Source: an uncultured Prevotellaceae bacterium (GTDB lineage: Bacteria; Bacteroidota; Bacteroidia; Bacteroidales; Bacteroidaceae). Taken from it: a stretch of DNA of 39,777 nt. The position numbers and the translations under genes were made by a program. Numbering within the stretch: position 1 is the stretch's first letter; the number at the start of each line of letters is the position of its first letter. The stretch is taken from contig ONDS01000022.1 of the NCBI GenBank assembly GCA_900316685.1, positions 1 to 39,777 of the forward strand. The letters run 5' to 3'. The notes below the pieces were generated by a model. The model saw only the letters and a list, made by a program, of their open reading frames with translations, had not been told where the DNA came from and did not search any database. This document shows positions 1 to 7,897 of the stretch, piece by piece.

Positions 1-161
1 AAACAAATTTGAGTTCAGGATAACATTCTTCCATTGTTGCACATTCACATCTCTTTTGTGGTTTATAAAAGTTAAAAGCGTTAATTCTTCATCATTTTCA
101 CCATCCAAAGAATCCATGCAATCACTTTTCTACCGTTTAAACCAAAACGTGCTGGTACACA
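1..161. other. AT-rich leader with no gene seen
   Basis: This edge segment contains no convincing gene. The reading frame of the following LRR gene is closed by a TAA at 138-140, so the missing N-terminal part of that protein is not encoded here in the same frame. No TAnnTTTG promoter box was found. Confidence 0.5.
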
Positions 162-1325
162 ATGAGTTGCAAATACTATAACTGCACCGGCCTGACGAAA
201 GTGATTGTTCCTGATATCGCAGCATGGCTCAATATCTATTTTGAAGCTGATAATATATACAGCATATCCAACCCTTTACAATATGCCCAGCATCTCTATA
301 ATGATGAGAATATTGAAATTACAAACCTTATTATCCCCGAGGGCGTGACGAGCATCGGCGAAAGAGCGTTTTCTGGCTGTGCCGGCCTGACGAGCGTGAC
401 CATCCCCTCGAGCGTGACGAGCATCGGCAAAAGAGCGTTTTCTAGCTGCTTCGGCCTGACGAGCGTGACCATCCCCGAGGGCGTAACGAGTATAGGCGAA
501 AGTGCGTTTTCTGCCTGCACCGGCCTGACGAGTGTGACCATCCCTAATAGTGTGGGGCTCATCCGCGAATGGACCTTCAGTAGCTGCTTCAGCCTATCAA
601 CAGTGTTCATTGGCAGTGGCATCAAGACGATAGATTCGGAAGCCTTCGCCAATTGCACCAACCTTAATGATGTCTATTGCTTGGCCTACAAATATCCTTC
701 GACAAATAAGAATGCATTCCGAAACTCCAATCCCGACTATATTACTCTCCATGTGCCCGACGAGGCGGTGGAGCAATACCGTGCGGTGGAGCCGTGGAGC
801 ACATTCAAAGCCGTAGTGGGATTGAAAGGTAGCACAGGTGCCACACCATGCGCCAAGCCGACCATAGGCTATAAAAACGGACAGATAACAACGGACTGTG
901 AAACAGACGGTGCCCAGTGCGTGACCATCATCACGGTGGATGATGCCAAGACTTATACAACGAAGACCATCAACCTCTCCGTTACCTATGAAATCAGCGT
1001 CTATGCCGTCAAACCGGGCTACGCCAATTCAGAGATAGCCACGGCCACGCTCTGCTGGATAGATGTGGAGCCGCAGACGGAAGGCATCACCAATGCCGTG
1101 GCCCATATCAATGTCACGCCCGTGCTCATCTGTTCGGAAAACGGATGCGTCAGCATCACGGGCGCTACCGACGGCACACCGGTCTCAGTCTATGATGTGT
1201 CGGGCAGGCAAGTAGGTTCAACCATCACCCGGCTGAACGAGGCCAGCATCCTCACCAACCTGCATCCCGGCGACATCGCCATCGTGAAAATCGGCGACCG
1301 AAGTGTCAAGGTGGTGATGAAATAA
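162..1325 (+). CDS. BspA-like leucine-rich repeat surface protein with T9SS C-terminal domain, probably 5'-truncated
   Basis: The 387-residue frame contains Treponema/BspA-type leucine-rich repeats (LRR_5 class) of exactly 23 residues at about 58-149, each with the pattern [16 protein letters not shown]. BspA proteins are surface adhesins of oral and gut Bacteroidales. Residues of about 340-387 resemble a type A sorting domain of the type IX secretion system, with [13 protein letters not shown] and a lysine-rich VKVVMK end, so the protein should be exported across the outer membrane and processed at its C-terminus. There is no signal peptide: the first residues ([11 protein letters not shown]) already lie inside a repeat, and an in-frame stop sits 24 nt upstream. 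The gene is therefore probably a 5'-deleted remnant or is frameshifted; I infer that it is not functional as read. The family assignment is firm, the intactness is not. Confidence 0.75.
   Translation: MSCKYYNCTGLTKVIVPDIAAWLNIYFEADNIYSISNPLQYAQHLYNDENIEITNLIIPEGVTSIGERAFSGCAGLTSVTIPSSVTSIGKRAFSSCFGLTSVTIPEGVTSIGESAFSACTGLTSVTIPNSVGLIREWTFSSCFSLSTVFIGSGIKTIDSEAFANCTNLNDVYCLAYKYPSTNKNAFRNSNPDYITLHVPDEAVEQYRAVEPWSTFKAVVGLKGSTGATPCAKPTIGYKNGQITTDCETDGAQCVTIITVDDAKTYTTKTINLSVTYEISVYAVKPGYANSEIATATLCWIDVEPQTEGITNAVAHINVTPVLICSENGCVSITGATDGTPVSVYDVSGRQVGSTITRLNEASILTNLHPGDIAIVKIGDRSVKVVMK
333..608 (+). repeat. Four in-frame 69-bp direct repeats (LRR units)
   Basis: Units begin at 333, 402, 471 and 540, exactly 69 bp apart, each starting ATCCC and containing GGCCTGACGAG. 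The first three are nearly identical in DNA; the fourth has diverged. This similarity means unit number could change by recombination without a frameshift. The repeats also leave the opposite strand open for 121 codons, which is an artefact. Confidence 0.85.
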
Positions 1326-1371
1326 ACCACTACCAGTCCTTCATTCATCTGTACGAAAAAGCCATTCTCAG

Positions 1372-1408
1372 ATCATCCCCGTCCGGCCACAAGCCTGGCG
1401 GGGATGAT
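1372..1408 (+). terminator. Hairpin downstream of the BspA-like gene
   Basis: A perfect 10-bp stem (1372-1381 ATCATCCCCG with 1399-1408 CGGGGATGAT) encloses a 17-nt loop. No T-run follows, so it may be a weak or factor-assisted terminator. Confidence 0.5.
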
Positions 1409-1435
1409 GGTGTAGTATATTACCCAAAGAATGCG

Positions 1436-1463
1436 TTGTTTTTGTAAAAAAGATGTACCTTTG
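1436..1463 (+). promoter_or_regulatory. Bacteroidetes-type promoter for the DUF3089 lipoprotein gene
   Basis: The -7 box is TACCTTTG at 1456-1463. A TTG at 1436-1438 lies 17 bp upstream, somewhat closer than usual. The box falls inside the longest possible reading frame (ATG 1431), so translation must start downstream, at ATG 1485. Confidence 0.6.
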
Positions 1464-1484
1464 CACGAAAAAAGAAGGTCTGAT

Positions 1485-2474
1485 ATGAACAACTCTCTAC
1501 ATCATAAGGGTATCGTCACGAAGATGCTGCTGGCAGCGACCGTCACCATGTCGCTCCTCTGCACAGGATTATCGCTCTCCTCGTGTGGCAACAGCTCCGA
1601 CATGCCCGCAGCTCCTGATTACAGCGACACCACGCAATGGTATGTCTCCGACCGTCAGGCTCCCGCCGATGTGTTCTACATCATTTCTACCGAGACGGGC
1701 GACTATACGTTGCCTGACGGAAGGGTGTGCCACTGGGCCGACACCTACAACGATAGCCTTCGCGCACCGCTCTACGCCGAGATGTTGGGCGTGGACACCT
1801 TGGTGAGCGGCAATCTTAACTTCTATTCTCCTTATTACCGGCAGTGCTCGTTGCAATCTTTTGAGAGCGACAGCCTGACGAAGGAGCGCATGGCCGTGGC
1901 CTCGGACGATGTGCGGCGGGCGTTCAACTATTATTTGGAACATCAAAACGGCGGGCGGCCCTTTATCCTGGCGGGATACAGCCAGGGAGGGCTGATCATG
2001 CTGCAACTGCTCAAGGAGATGACGGAGGAGACGTACGGCAGGCTCATCGCCGCCTACGCCATCGGCGTCGCCATACCCGAAACAGGTCCTCATGTCGTGC
2101 CGGCCAAGGGAGCCGACGATACGGGGGTGACCATCTGTTACAACTCCGTCCGCGATAAGAACTGTGCCATGCGGGGATGGGAGAGGAGCACCGTGGCCAT
2201 CAATCCCGTCAATTGGAGCACCGACAGCACACGCGCCACCCTCATCACCGAACCTTCACCCCTGTTGCCCGTGGAGCAACAAAAGAAGGACACGATGACC
2301 ATCCACCTCGACACGGCCTCGGGACTGCTTTTCGTGGAGGGATTTACCGCACAAGACTACATCTTGCCGCTGATAGGCGTGGAAGGAAACTATCACTCGC
2401 GTGAGATATGGCTCTACCGCGACCTGCTTCGCGAGAACATGGCGCTGAGGGCCAGCCGAAAACTCGGAAAGTAA
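1485..2474 (+). CDS. DUF3089-type alpha/beta-hydrolase lipoprotein
   Basis: The 329-residue product starts with a lipoprotein signal peptide whose lipobox is LSSC (Cys34), so it should be anchored to the cell envelope. The body resembles the DUF3089 family of alpha/beta hydrolases. The nucleophile elbow GYSQGG is at about residues 164-169 with Ser as presumed nucleophile, and a NYHSREIWLY segment near the C-terminus probably supplies the catalytic His. The substrate is unknown; esterase or lipase activity is inferred from the fold only. The start at 1485 is chosen over the ATG at 1431 because the promoter's -7 box lies between them and because the signal peptide begins there. The gene stands alone, with a hairpin before it and a separate promoter after it. 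Confidence 0.75.
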   Translation: MNNSLHHKGIVTKMLLAATVTMSLLCTGLSLSSCGNSSDMPAAPDYSDTTQWYVSDRQAPADVFYIISTETGDYTLPDGRVCHWADTYNDSLRAPLYAEMLGVDTLVSGNLNFYSPYYRQCSLQSFESDSLTKERMAVASDDVRRAFNYYLEHQNGGRPFILAGYSQGGLIMLQLLKEMTEETYGRLIAAYAIGVAIPETGPHVVPAKGADDTGVTICYNSVRDKNCAMRGWERSTVAINPVNWSTDSTRATLITEPSPLLPVEQQKKDTMTIHLDTASGLLFVEGFTAQDYILPLIGVEGNYHSREIWLYRDLLRENMALRASRKLGK

Positions 2475-2516
2475 TCCCAAACATCCCATTTCATATTTCA
2501 TTTTTCCCATTACTTT

Positions 2517-2548
2517 TTTGCTGTTTCCAAAAAATCACAATATCTTTG
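2517..2548 (+). promoter_or_regulatory. Consensus promoter of the first CotH gene
   Basis: TTTG at 2517-2520, 20-bp spacer, TATCTTTG at 2541-2548. Together with the following untranslated leader it is almost the same as the promoter region at 5446-5523. Confidence 0.85.
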
Positions 2549-2596
2549 CACCGAAATAACGAGAAAACCTAATAAAACAATTCCTATAACCTGATA

Positions 2597-5308
2597 ATGA
2601 AAAGAATATATCTTTTATGGTCTTCCATCGCCTTGCTGTGTGCAAACCTCGCGATGGCTCAAACAAATGTGACGGTCGACGTAACAAGTTTATCCAGTTA
2701 CAACAATCCCTTAACCGTCGGACAGACGTGCAACATCACGTTCACCAACCGCATCTTCTATACAGGTGTGTGGGAATTCCTCTGCCTGCCCTTCGATGCC
2801 TCGCAAGCTACGCTCGATGAAACCTTCGGTGCCGACAACTACGAGGTGCAGCAGTTCAGCGAACTGGTGGACGGCAAGGATTTCCATTTCCTGAAAATGG
2901 AGGCACCACAGATAACTGCGGGTGTCACTTACCTCATACGTACAAAATCGAGGGTGTCCAACCCGACGTTCCTCAATGTGACGGTCAAGCTCAACGGCGA
3001 CCCGACAACATACTTGGGCTCCGCAGGCATGGCGCTCAATGGAACCATCCTCTCGCATAACTGGGACCTTGCCAGTGGTGGGTGTTATCAGATGACGGAG
3101 GGGGCCTTGAAGAAAATAGGATGGCCCAACAGCGGAAGCGTCATAGCGACGGCGGCATACATCCGTACGGCCGACTCCTCGGTGGCTCCCTCTGTCACTC
3201 CCGAGCAGACCGTCTTCGAGGGGCTGGTGTTCGAAGACGACGACCCGATGTTCGTGAAGATTGCCAATAAGGCACGTCTCACCAATGTGCCCGCTATCTA
3301 TATCGATATTCCTGATGTGACCGACCTCGACTCGCAACTCTACAAAGACCGCACCACAGGTCAGGCGGATTATCACCACGCCACCATCAAGGTGGTGGCT
3401 ACGGAGGATACCAACAGCCCATACTACATAGAGTCGTTCGAGGAGACCAACCCGCAGGACCTGGAGATCAAGGTGCGTGGCAACGCCACATCCGGTCCCT
3501 CGAAAAGGGCTTACCGACTGAAATTCGCCAGCAAGAAGACCTCGTCGACGGGAAAGGCGAAGAAACACGACCTCACAGGAAAAGGATATGCCGAGCGCAA
3601 CTGGGTGTTGCTGGCCAACGCCTTCGACCACTCCATGCTGCAAAACTCATTGGCGTATGAAATGTCGGAAATCATAGGGATGCCCTTCACTCCGGGGTAT
3701 ATGTACGTCGACTTGGTTATCAATGGCGACTACCGAGGCACTTACCAGGTGTGCGACCACATAGATGTGGGTTCCCACCGCATCGATGTCGACGAGGATA
3801 CGGGATGGTATGTCGAGTTCCAAGGCAACACGGGCATGCTCGACCAACCCATGTGCTTCACTGAAGGTGGGTTGCTGATGAATATCAAAAACCCGGAGCC
3901 CGACGATGAAACCGACGAGGCGTCGCGTAACGCTGTCATCGATCCCATAAAAGAATGGTTCACCACCGTGTGGAAACCTTCTTTCGAGGCTAATCTCACC
4001 GACCCCGCCACAGGGTGGAGAGCATACAACGACGAGGAGACATGGGTGAAATTCCTGGTGCTCACCGAACTGACAGGCGACTATGATGGACTGATGACGG
4101 TGAAGGGTTATCGCGAGGCCGACGGAAAATTCTTCCTCGGGCCCATCTGGGACAAAGACTTGGCTTTTAACAATTTCGCGACGGATACGTCCGGCATCCT
4201 TGTGTGCGACTGTACCAATAGTGGTGTGCTCGGAGGGCTCGTGAAAAAACTATATTCCGACCCCTTGTTCATCAAGAAGGTGAAGGAACTGCTTGATAGA
4301 CTGGTTGACGAGGGCTTGCTCGAAAAAGTGAATGCTTTCATTGATAATACCACCGCGATGATAGCACAGACCTGGGAACTCAACTACACCCGATGGGACG
4401 TGACCCATACAGAGGGCATGGAGGTGTATACCCAATGGACGAACCAGCAGGACTATGCCGACAACCTGAAATCGTATATGGCAGCGAGGATCGCGACGCT
4501 GCAACAGCTTATCAACGAGAAATATGAGGCGGCGTGCACACCCTCCGACTTCACCTACGACGTGACGGTATCGTCGACCGACGCCATGAGCGCCTTGGGC
4601 GACAAACTGGTCAACGTGACCATGACCAACCGCTCGTTCACCACAGGCGCATGGAACGCGCTCACACTGCCGTTCGCACCTACACTCGAACAGATGCAGG
4701 CGGCTTTCGGCAGCGACTACGAACTGCGTGAGTTCACGGGCGTGTCCGAGGATGGCACGACAATGCTCTTCATGCCGGTGGAAGACCGACTGCCGATGGC
4801 GGGCAAACCTTATCTCATCAAACCGTCGTCCAACGTGCCTTCTACACTCACCTTCAATGAGGTGGTGCTGCGTAATCCCATCGTCAATTACAGCTTGGTC
4901 AACGGCGTGACGGTCACCTACGGCAACTATTCCTTCTCGGGTATGACGCTCGCCGAAAACAAGGCCGTAGATGGTTCGGTGCTCTTGATAGGGGAGGATG
5001 GCACCTCGCTGTCCGTTCCCGTCAAGGAGAACAACAGCACAACGGGCAAGGTCAACGGCTCCATGGCTTTCATCACCAAGGCTGCGGGTGCCGCCGACCC
5101 CATCATCTCGTTCGGAGAGGACAATCCCATCCTCGCCGGCGATGCGGATGGCAATGGGGAGGTAAACAATGCCGATGCGGTGGCGGTGCTGCGCCATCTC
5201 GTAGGCAACACTCCGACGGACTTCCATCCACAGAATGCGGATGCCAACGGCGACGGCAACATCGACAATGCCGATGCCGTAACCATCTTGCGCTCGTTGG
5301 TGGATTAA
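2597..5308 (+). CDS. Secreted CotH-family kinase-like protein with duplicated beta module and dockerin domain
   Basis: A 903-residue protein with a signal peptide ending near AMAQ (about residue 21). Residues of about 22-200 form a beta-rich module (TNRIFYTGVWEFLCLPF). Residues of about 230-640 are a CotH domain, an atypical protein kinase fold known from Bacillus spore coats; visible landmarks are KVRGNATSGPSKRAYRLKF (about 291), NGDYRGTYQVCDH (about 375) and GPIWDKDLAFNN (about 515), whose acidic residues probably bind metal. Residues of about 650-840 repeat the N-terminal module (TNRSFTTGAWNALTLPF). The C-terminus (from about 847) is a type I dockerin with two calcium loops, DADGNGEVNNAD and DANGDGNIDNAD. 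No cohesin is seen in the window. The protein partner and kinase substrate are unknown. It has its own promoter and a strong terminator follows. Confidence 0.85.
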   Translation: MKRIYLLWSSIALLCANLAMAQTNVTVDVTSLSSYNNPLTVGQTCNITFTNRIFYTGVWEFLCLPFDASQATLDETFGADNYEVQQFSELVDGKDFHFLKMEAPQITAGVTYLIRTKSRVSNPTFLNVTVKLNGDPTTYLGSAGMALNGTILSHNWDLASGGCYQMTEGALKKIGWPNSGSVIATAAYIRTADSSVAPSVTPEQTVFEGLVFEDDDPMFVKIANKARLTNVPAIYIDIPDVTDLDSQLYKDRTTGQADYHHATIKVVATEDTNSPYYIESFEETNPQDLEIKVRGNATSGPSKRAYRLKFASKKTSSTGKAKKHDLTGKGYAERNWVLLANAFDHSMLQNSLAYEMSEIIGMPFTPGYMYVDLVINGDYRGTYQVCDHIDVGSHRIDVDEDTGWYVEFQGNTGMLDQPMCFTEGGLLMNIKNPEPDDETDEASRNAVIDPIKEWFTTVWKPSFEANLTDPATGWRAYNDEETWVKFLVLTELTGDYDGLMTVKGYREADGKFFLGPIWDKDLAFNNFATDTSGILVCDCTNSGVLGGLVKKLYSDPLFIKKVKELLDRLVDEGLLEKVNAFIDNTTAMIAQTWELNYTRWDVTHTEGMEVYTQWTNQQDYADNLKSYMAARIATLQQLINEKYEAACTPSDFTYDVTVSSTDAMSALGDKLVNVTMTNRSFTTGAWNALTLPFAPTLEQMQAAFGSDYELREFTGVSEDGTTMLFMPVEDRLPMAGKPYLIKPSSNVPSTLTFNEVVLRNPIVNYSLVNGVTVTYGNYSFSGMTLAENKAVDGSVLLIGEDGTSLSVPVKENNSTTGKVNGSMAFITKAAGAADPIISFGEDNPILAGDADGNGEVNNADAVAVLRHLVGNTPTDFHPQNADANGDGNIDNADAVTILRSLVD

Positions 5309-5360
5309 GGGTGCCACCATTATTTCCTTGTATTTAAGCGTTTTAAATCTTAATTCTCAA

Positions 5361-5404
5361 CAGCAGCTATGGGGGCGGATGAAAGCCATAGCTGCTGTTT
5401 TCTG
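5361..5404 (+). terminator. Intrinsic terminator after the first CotH gene
   Basis: Perfect 12-bp stem (5361-5372 CAGCAGCTATGG with 5386-5397), 13-nt loop, followed by TTTTCTG. Confidence 0.85.
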
Positions 5405-5445
5405 CTGCCGTTGTTATCTCAATTTTGTAAAAAACTCTTCCTTTT

Positions 5446-5477
5446 TTTGCTGTTTCCAAAATTTCACAATATCTTTG
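5446..5477 (+). promoter_or_regulatory. Consensus promoter of the second CotH gene
   Basis: TTTG at 5446-5449, 20-bp spacer, TATCTTTG at 5470-5477. The leader to the ATG at 5524 keeps the sequence ACAATTCCTATAACCT shared with the first CotH gene. Confidence 0.85.
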
Positions 5478-5523
5478 CACGAAATTAGCAAAAATACCTA
5501 AATACAATTCCTATAACCTAATA

Positions 5524-7650
5524 ATGAAAAAAATGAATTCATGGGCTAAATGGGCGTGTCTTGCCTTTTGTATGTTGATGGGGCTGAATACGTCGGCACA
5601 GAACTATGCTGCGGTGGCGGACGACGTGGATGCGAAAATAGCTGCCACACAGCAACTTACCAATGTTCCCACCATTTATCTCACGATCCCCGATATCAAT
5701 ATCGACAATATCGATAATGAACTGAAAAAGGATTGGTTTACCAACGAAAACGGTGTGCGCTACTACGATGGTACGTATTTCAGCGCCAAGATACAGGTGG
5801 TGGATGATTCAAATCCCGATCTGGCCTTTACCGACTACGTGCGCATCAAGGTCAGGGGCAACTCCACCTCCGTACCATCGAAAAAGTCCTATCGCCTGAA
5901 ATTCGAGAAATCGATGGTATATACCGATGAGAACGGCACCGATACCGTGGCGGCGTCGAAACATGACTTGCTCGGGGCTGGATACTCCGAACGTAGCTGG
6001 ACCTTGCTGGCCAATGTGTTCGACCATTCGCGCATCCAAAACGCCATCAACTACCATATCGGGCAGTACCTGGGCATGCCCTTCTGTCCGGGCTACCGTT
6101 TCGTCGACCTGGTTATCAATGGCAAGTACAGGGGCACCTACCAGGTGTGCGACCATGTGAATGTGGGAAAGAACCGCGTCAATATCAATGAGGATACCGA
6201 CCAGATGCTTGAGTTCGTGGGATGGTCAAACGATATGTTCAAGGATATTTTCGGCGTCAGCACATCTCTGGGATGGGTGAACATCAAGAATCCCGACGAA
6301 GAGGATGTGGCGGATGCTGAAGCCTATAAGTCGGCCGTACTTGACTTCATCAATCAATGGAATTATGCCACGGATATAGAAACGTATAATGACTTGGAAA
6401 CGTTGGCTAAATTCTACTTGGGTACAATGCTCACGGGCGACTACGATGCGGCACTCGTGGCGAAGGTCTATCGTGTGGCTGATGGTCCGCTCTGCTGGGG
6501 ACCACTTTGGGACAAGGACCTGGCGTTCGGCAATAGCAGCCTCACTACCACTCAGTTGGTGGAAGACTTGAACAATGGTACGCTGACCTCTTTCTTCAAG
6601 AAACTGCATACCGATGCACCCTTCCTCAAGAAAGCCAAGCAAATAATGGATGCGGTCGACTTCGACCAGCTCTATGCTAAACTGGCGGCGGATATCGATG
6701 CTCTCGTGACCAAGACCAACCAGACGTGGCAGCTGGATTATAAGCTCTGGGGCGACGGACAGCTCTACGATTGGGCGGATAAGAGATATGGACTGGGTTC
6801 GCAGACGGCTTACGCTGCTCAGATAAAGCAATTCCTCGCGGAGAGAATACCTTTCGTCAAGGAAACCATCACCGATTGGTATGACGCGGCATGGCAGACT
6901 GTAGACTTCACCTTCGATGCTGCGGCCAAGGATTATAGTCCCTTGAGTGCTGTGGCGGGAAAGGTGGTCAATCTTACGATGACCAACCGGACTTTCACTG
7001 CCAATGTGTGGAACGACATCTCTTTGCCCTTCAATGCCGATGAGGAGGTGCTGAAGGCGGTGTTCGGCGATGAGTATGAACTGCGTGAGTTCGTCGGCGT
7101 GTCAGAGGATGGCTCCACCATGCTGTTCGAGACACCTGCCAATAAGGCGATCAAGGCCCGATACCCTTATCTCATCAAACCTTCAAAGGAGGTGGCGGCA
7201 CAACCTGTGTTCCTGGGCGTCATTCCCGTACAGCCGGTGGTCAACTATAATTTCAAAAATGGCGAGACGGTCACCTATGGCAATTATTCCTTCATCGGGA
7301 ATATGTGTGCCAAGGAGTGGGTCACGGCCTGCAGCTTCCAGGAAGATGGTACTTTCGCCGACAGCCAGTCTTATAGCCTTTTCGGCGGAGCTCGGTCTTA
7401 TGTCAATGTGCTCAATGGAGCGGCACTGCCGCTGGTCGACCTCGGCGAGGGTGGCGATATCCTGCTTGGCGATGCCGACGGCAATGGGGTGGTCGACAAT
7501 GCCGATGCGGTGGCCGTCCTGCGTCATCTAGTAGGTAGTACGCCGACGAACTTCAATCCTCAGAATGCCGATGTCAACGCCGACGGCACCATCGACAATG
7601 CCGACGCGGTGGCCATCCTGCGCATCATCGTCAATGAGACAGGAAACTGA
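5524..7650 (+). CDS. Secreted CotH-family kinase-like protein with dockerin domain
   Basis: A 708-residue paralogue of the preceding CotH protein. It has a signal peptide ending at about NTSAQ (residue 25) and then goes straight into the CotH domain, lacking the N-terminal beta module of its neighbour. Landmarks are KVRGNSTSVPSKKSYRLKF (about 109), NGKYRGTYQVCDH (about 198) and GPLWDKDLAFGN (about 325). The beta module with TNRTFTANVWNDISLPF follows from about 460, then a type I dockerin from about 648 with loops DADGNGVVDNAD and DVNADGTIDNAD. The strong protein and promoter similarity shows that the pair arose by tandem duplication with gain or loss of the N-terminal module. It is transcribed on its own, between a terminator at 5361-5404 and another at 7759-7802. 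Kinase activity and substrate are inferred from the family only. Confidence 0.85.
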   Translation: MKKMNSWAKWACLAFCMLMGLNTSAQNYAAVADDVDAKIAATQQLTNVPTIYLTIPDINIDNIDNELKKDWFTNENGVRYYDGTYFSAKIQVVDDSNPDLAFTDYVRIKVRGNSTSVPSKKSYRLKFEKSMVYTDENGTDTVAASKHDLLGAGYSERSWTLLANVFDHSRIQNAINYHIGQYLGMPFCPGYRFVDLVINGKYRGTYQVCDHVNVGKNRVNINEDTDQMLEFVGWSNDMFKDIFGVSTSLGWVNIKNPDEEDVADAEAYKSAVLDFINQWNYATDIETYNDLETLAKFYLGTMLTGDYDAALVAKVYRVADGPLCWGPLWDKDLAFGNSSLTTTQLVEDLNNGTLTSFFKKLHTDAPFLKKAKQIMDAVDFDQLYAKLAADIDALVTKTNQTWQLDYKLWGDGQLYDWADKRYGLGSQTAYAAQIKQFLAERIPFVKETITDWYDAAWQTVDFTFDAAAKDYSPLSAVAGKVVNLTMTNRTFTANVWNDISLPFNADEEVLKAVFGDEYELREFVGVSEDGSTMLFETPANKAIKARYPYLIKPSKEVAAQPVFLGVIPVQPVVNYNFKNGETVTYGNYSFIGNMCAKEWVTACSFQEDGTFADSQSYSLFGGARSYVNVLNGAALPLVDLGEGGDILLGDADGNGVVDNADAVAVLRHLVGSTPTNFNPQNADVNADGTIDNADAVAILRIIVNETGN

Positions 7651-7685
7651 TCCCGAAAATCCACCGGAATCCCGTTATATCGTTC

Positions 7686-7756
7686 TTCCGATATCCCGTA
7701 ATCCCGTTATAACGTAATAACGAAATAACGAATAAAACGTAATAACTTAATAACTT
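7686..7756 (+). repeat. TAACG-rich degenerate intergenic repeat
   Basis: Short units such as CGTAATAACG, GAAATAACG and the palindrome CGTTATAACG (7705-7714) are strung together. The same palindrome followed by TAAT reappears at 12001. No function can be assigned. Confidence 0.5.
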
Positions 7757-7758
7757 CT

Positions 7759-7802
7759 TGCGCTTGGATGCCTTTTTGGTTTTCCAAGCGCATGTTTTTT
7801 TC
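7759..7802 (+). terminator. Intrinsic terminator after the second CotH gene
   Basis: Perfect 10-bp stem (7759-7768 TGCGCTTGGA with 7783-7792), 14-nt loop, followed by TGTTTTTTTC. Confidence 0.85.
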
Positions 7803-7885
7803 TTCACAGCGGTTGGCTACAATTCAAAATTAGATGCTCAACACTCAAAAATCGACATTCTTCTTCGTTTCTCGGAAAAAATGAC

Positions 7886-7893
7886 TACTTTTG
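7886..7893 (+). promoter_or_regulatory. -7 box immediately before the ABC-F start codon
   Basis: TACTTTTG matches TAnnTTTG. It ends 4 nt before the ATG at 7898, so transcription should begin at or next to the start codon. No convincing TTTG lies about 20 bp upstream. Confidence 0.55.
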
Positions 7894-7897
7894 CAGA

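Noticed and set aside
296-661. 121-codon minus-strand frame opposite the LRR repeats
   Set aside because: It is the reverse of the 69-bp repeats and its protein ([18 protein letters not shown] repeats) simply mirrors them; the LRR frame has clear family identity.
4250-5320. 356-codon minus-strand frame opposite the first CotH gene
   Set aside because: Long antisense frames are expected here from codon bias; composition is His/Arg/Val-rich with no domain, and the plus strand codes for clear CotH and dockerin domains.
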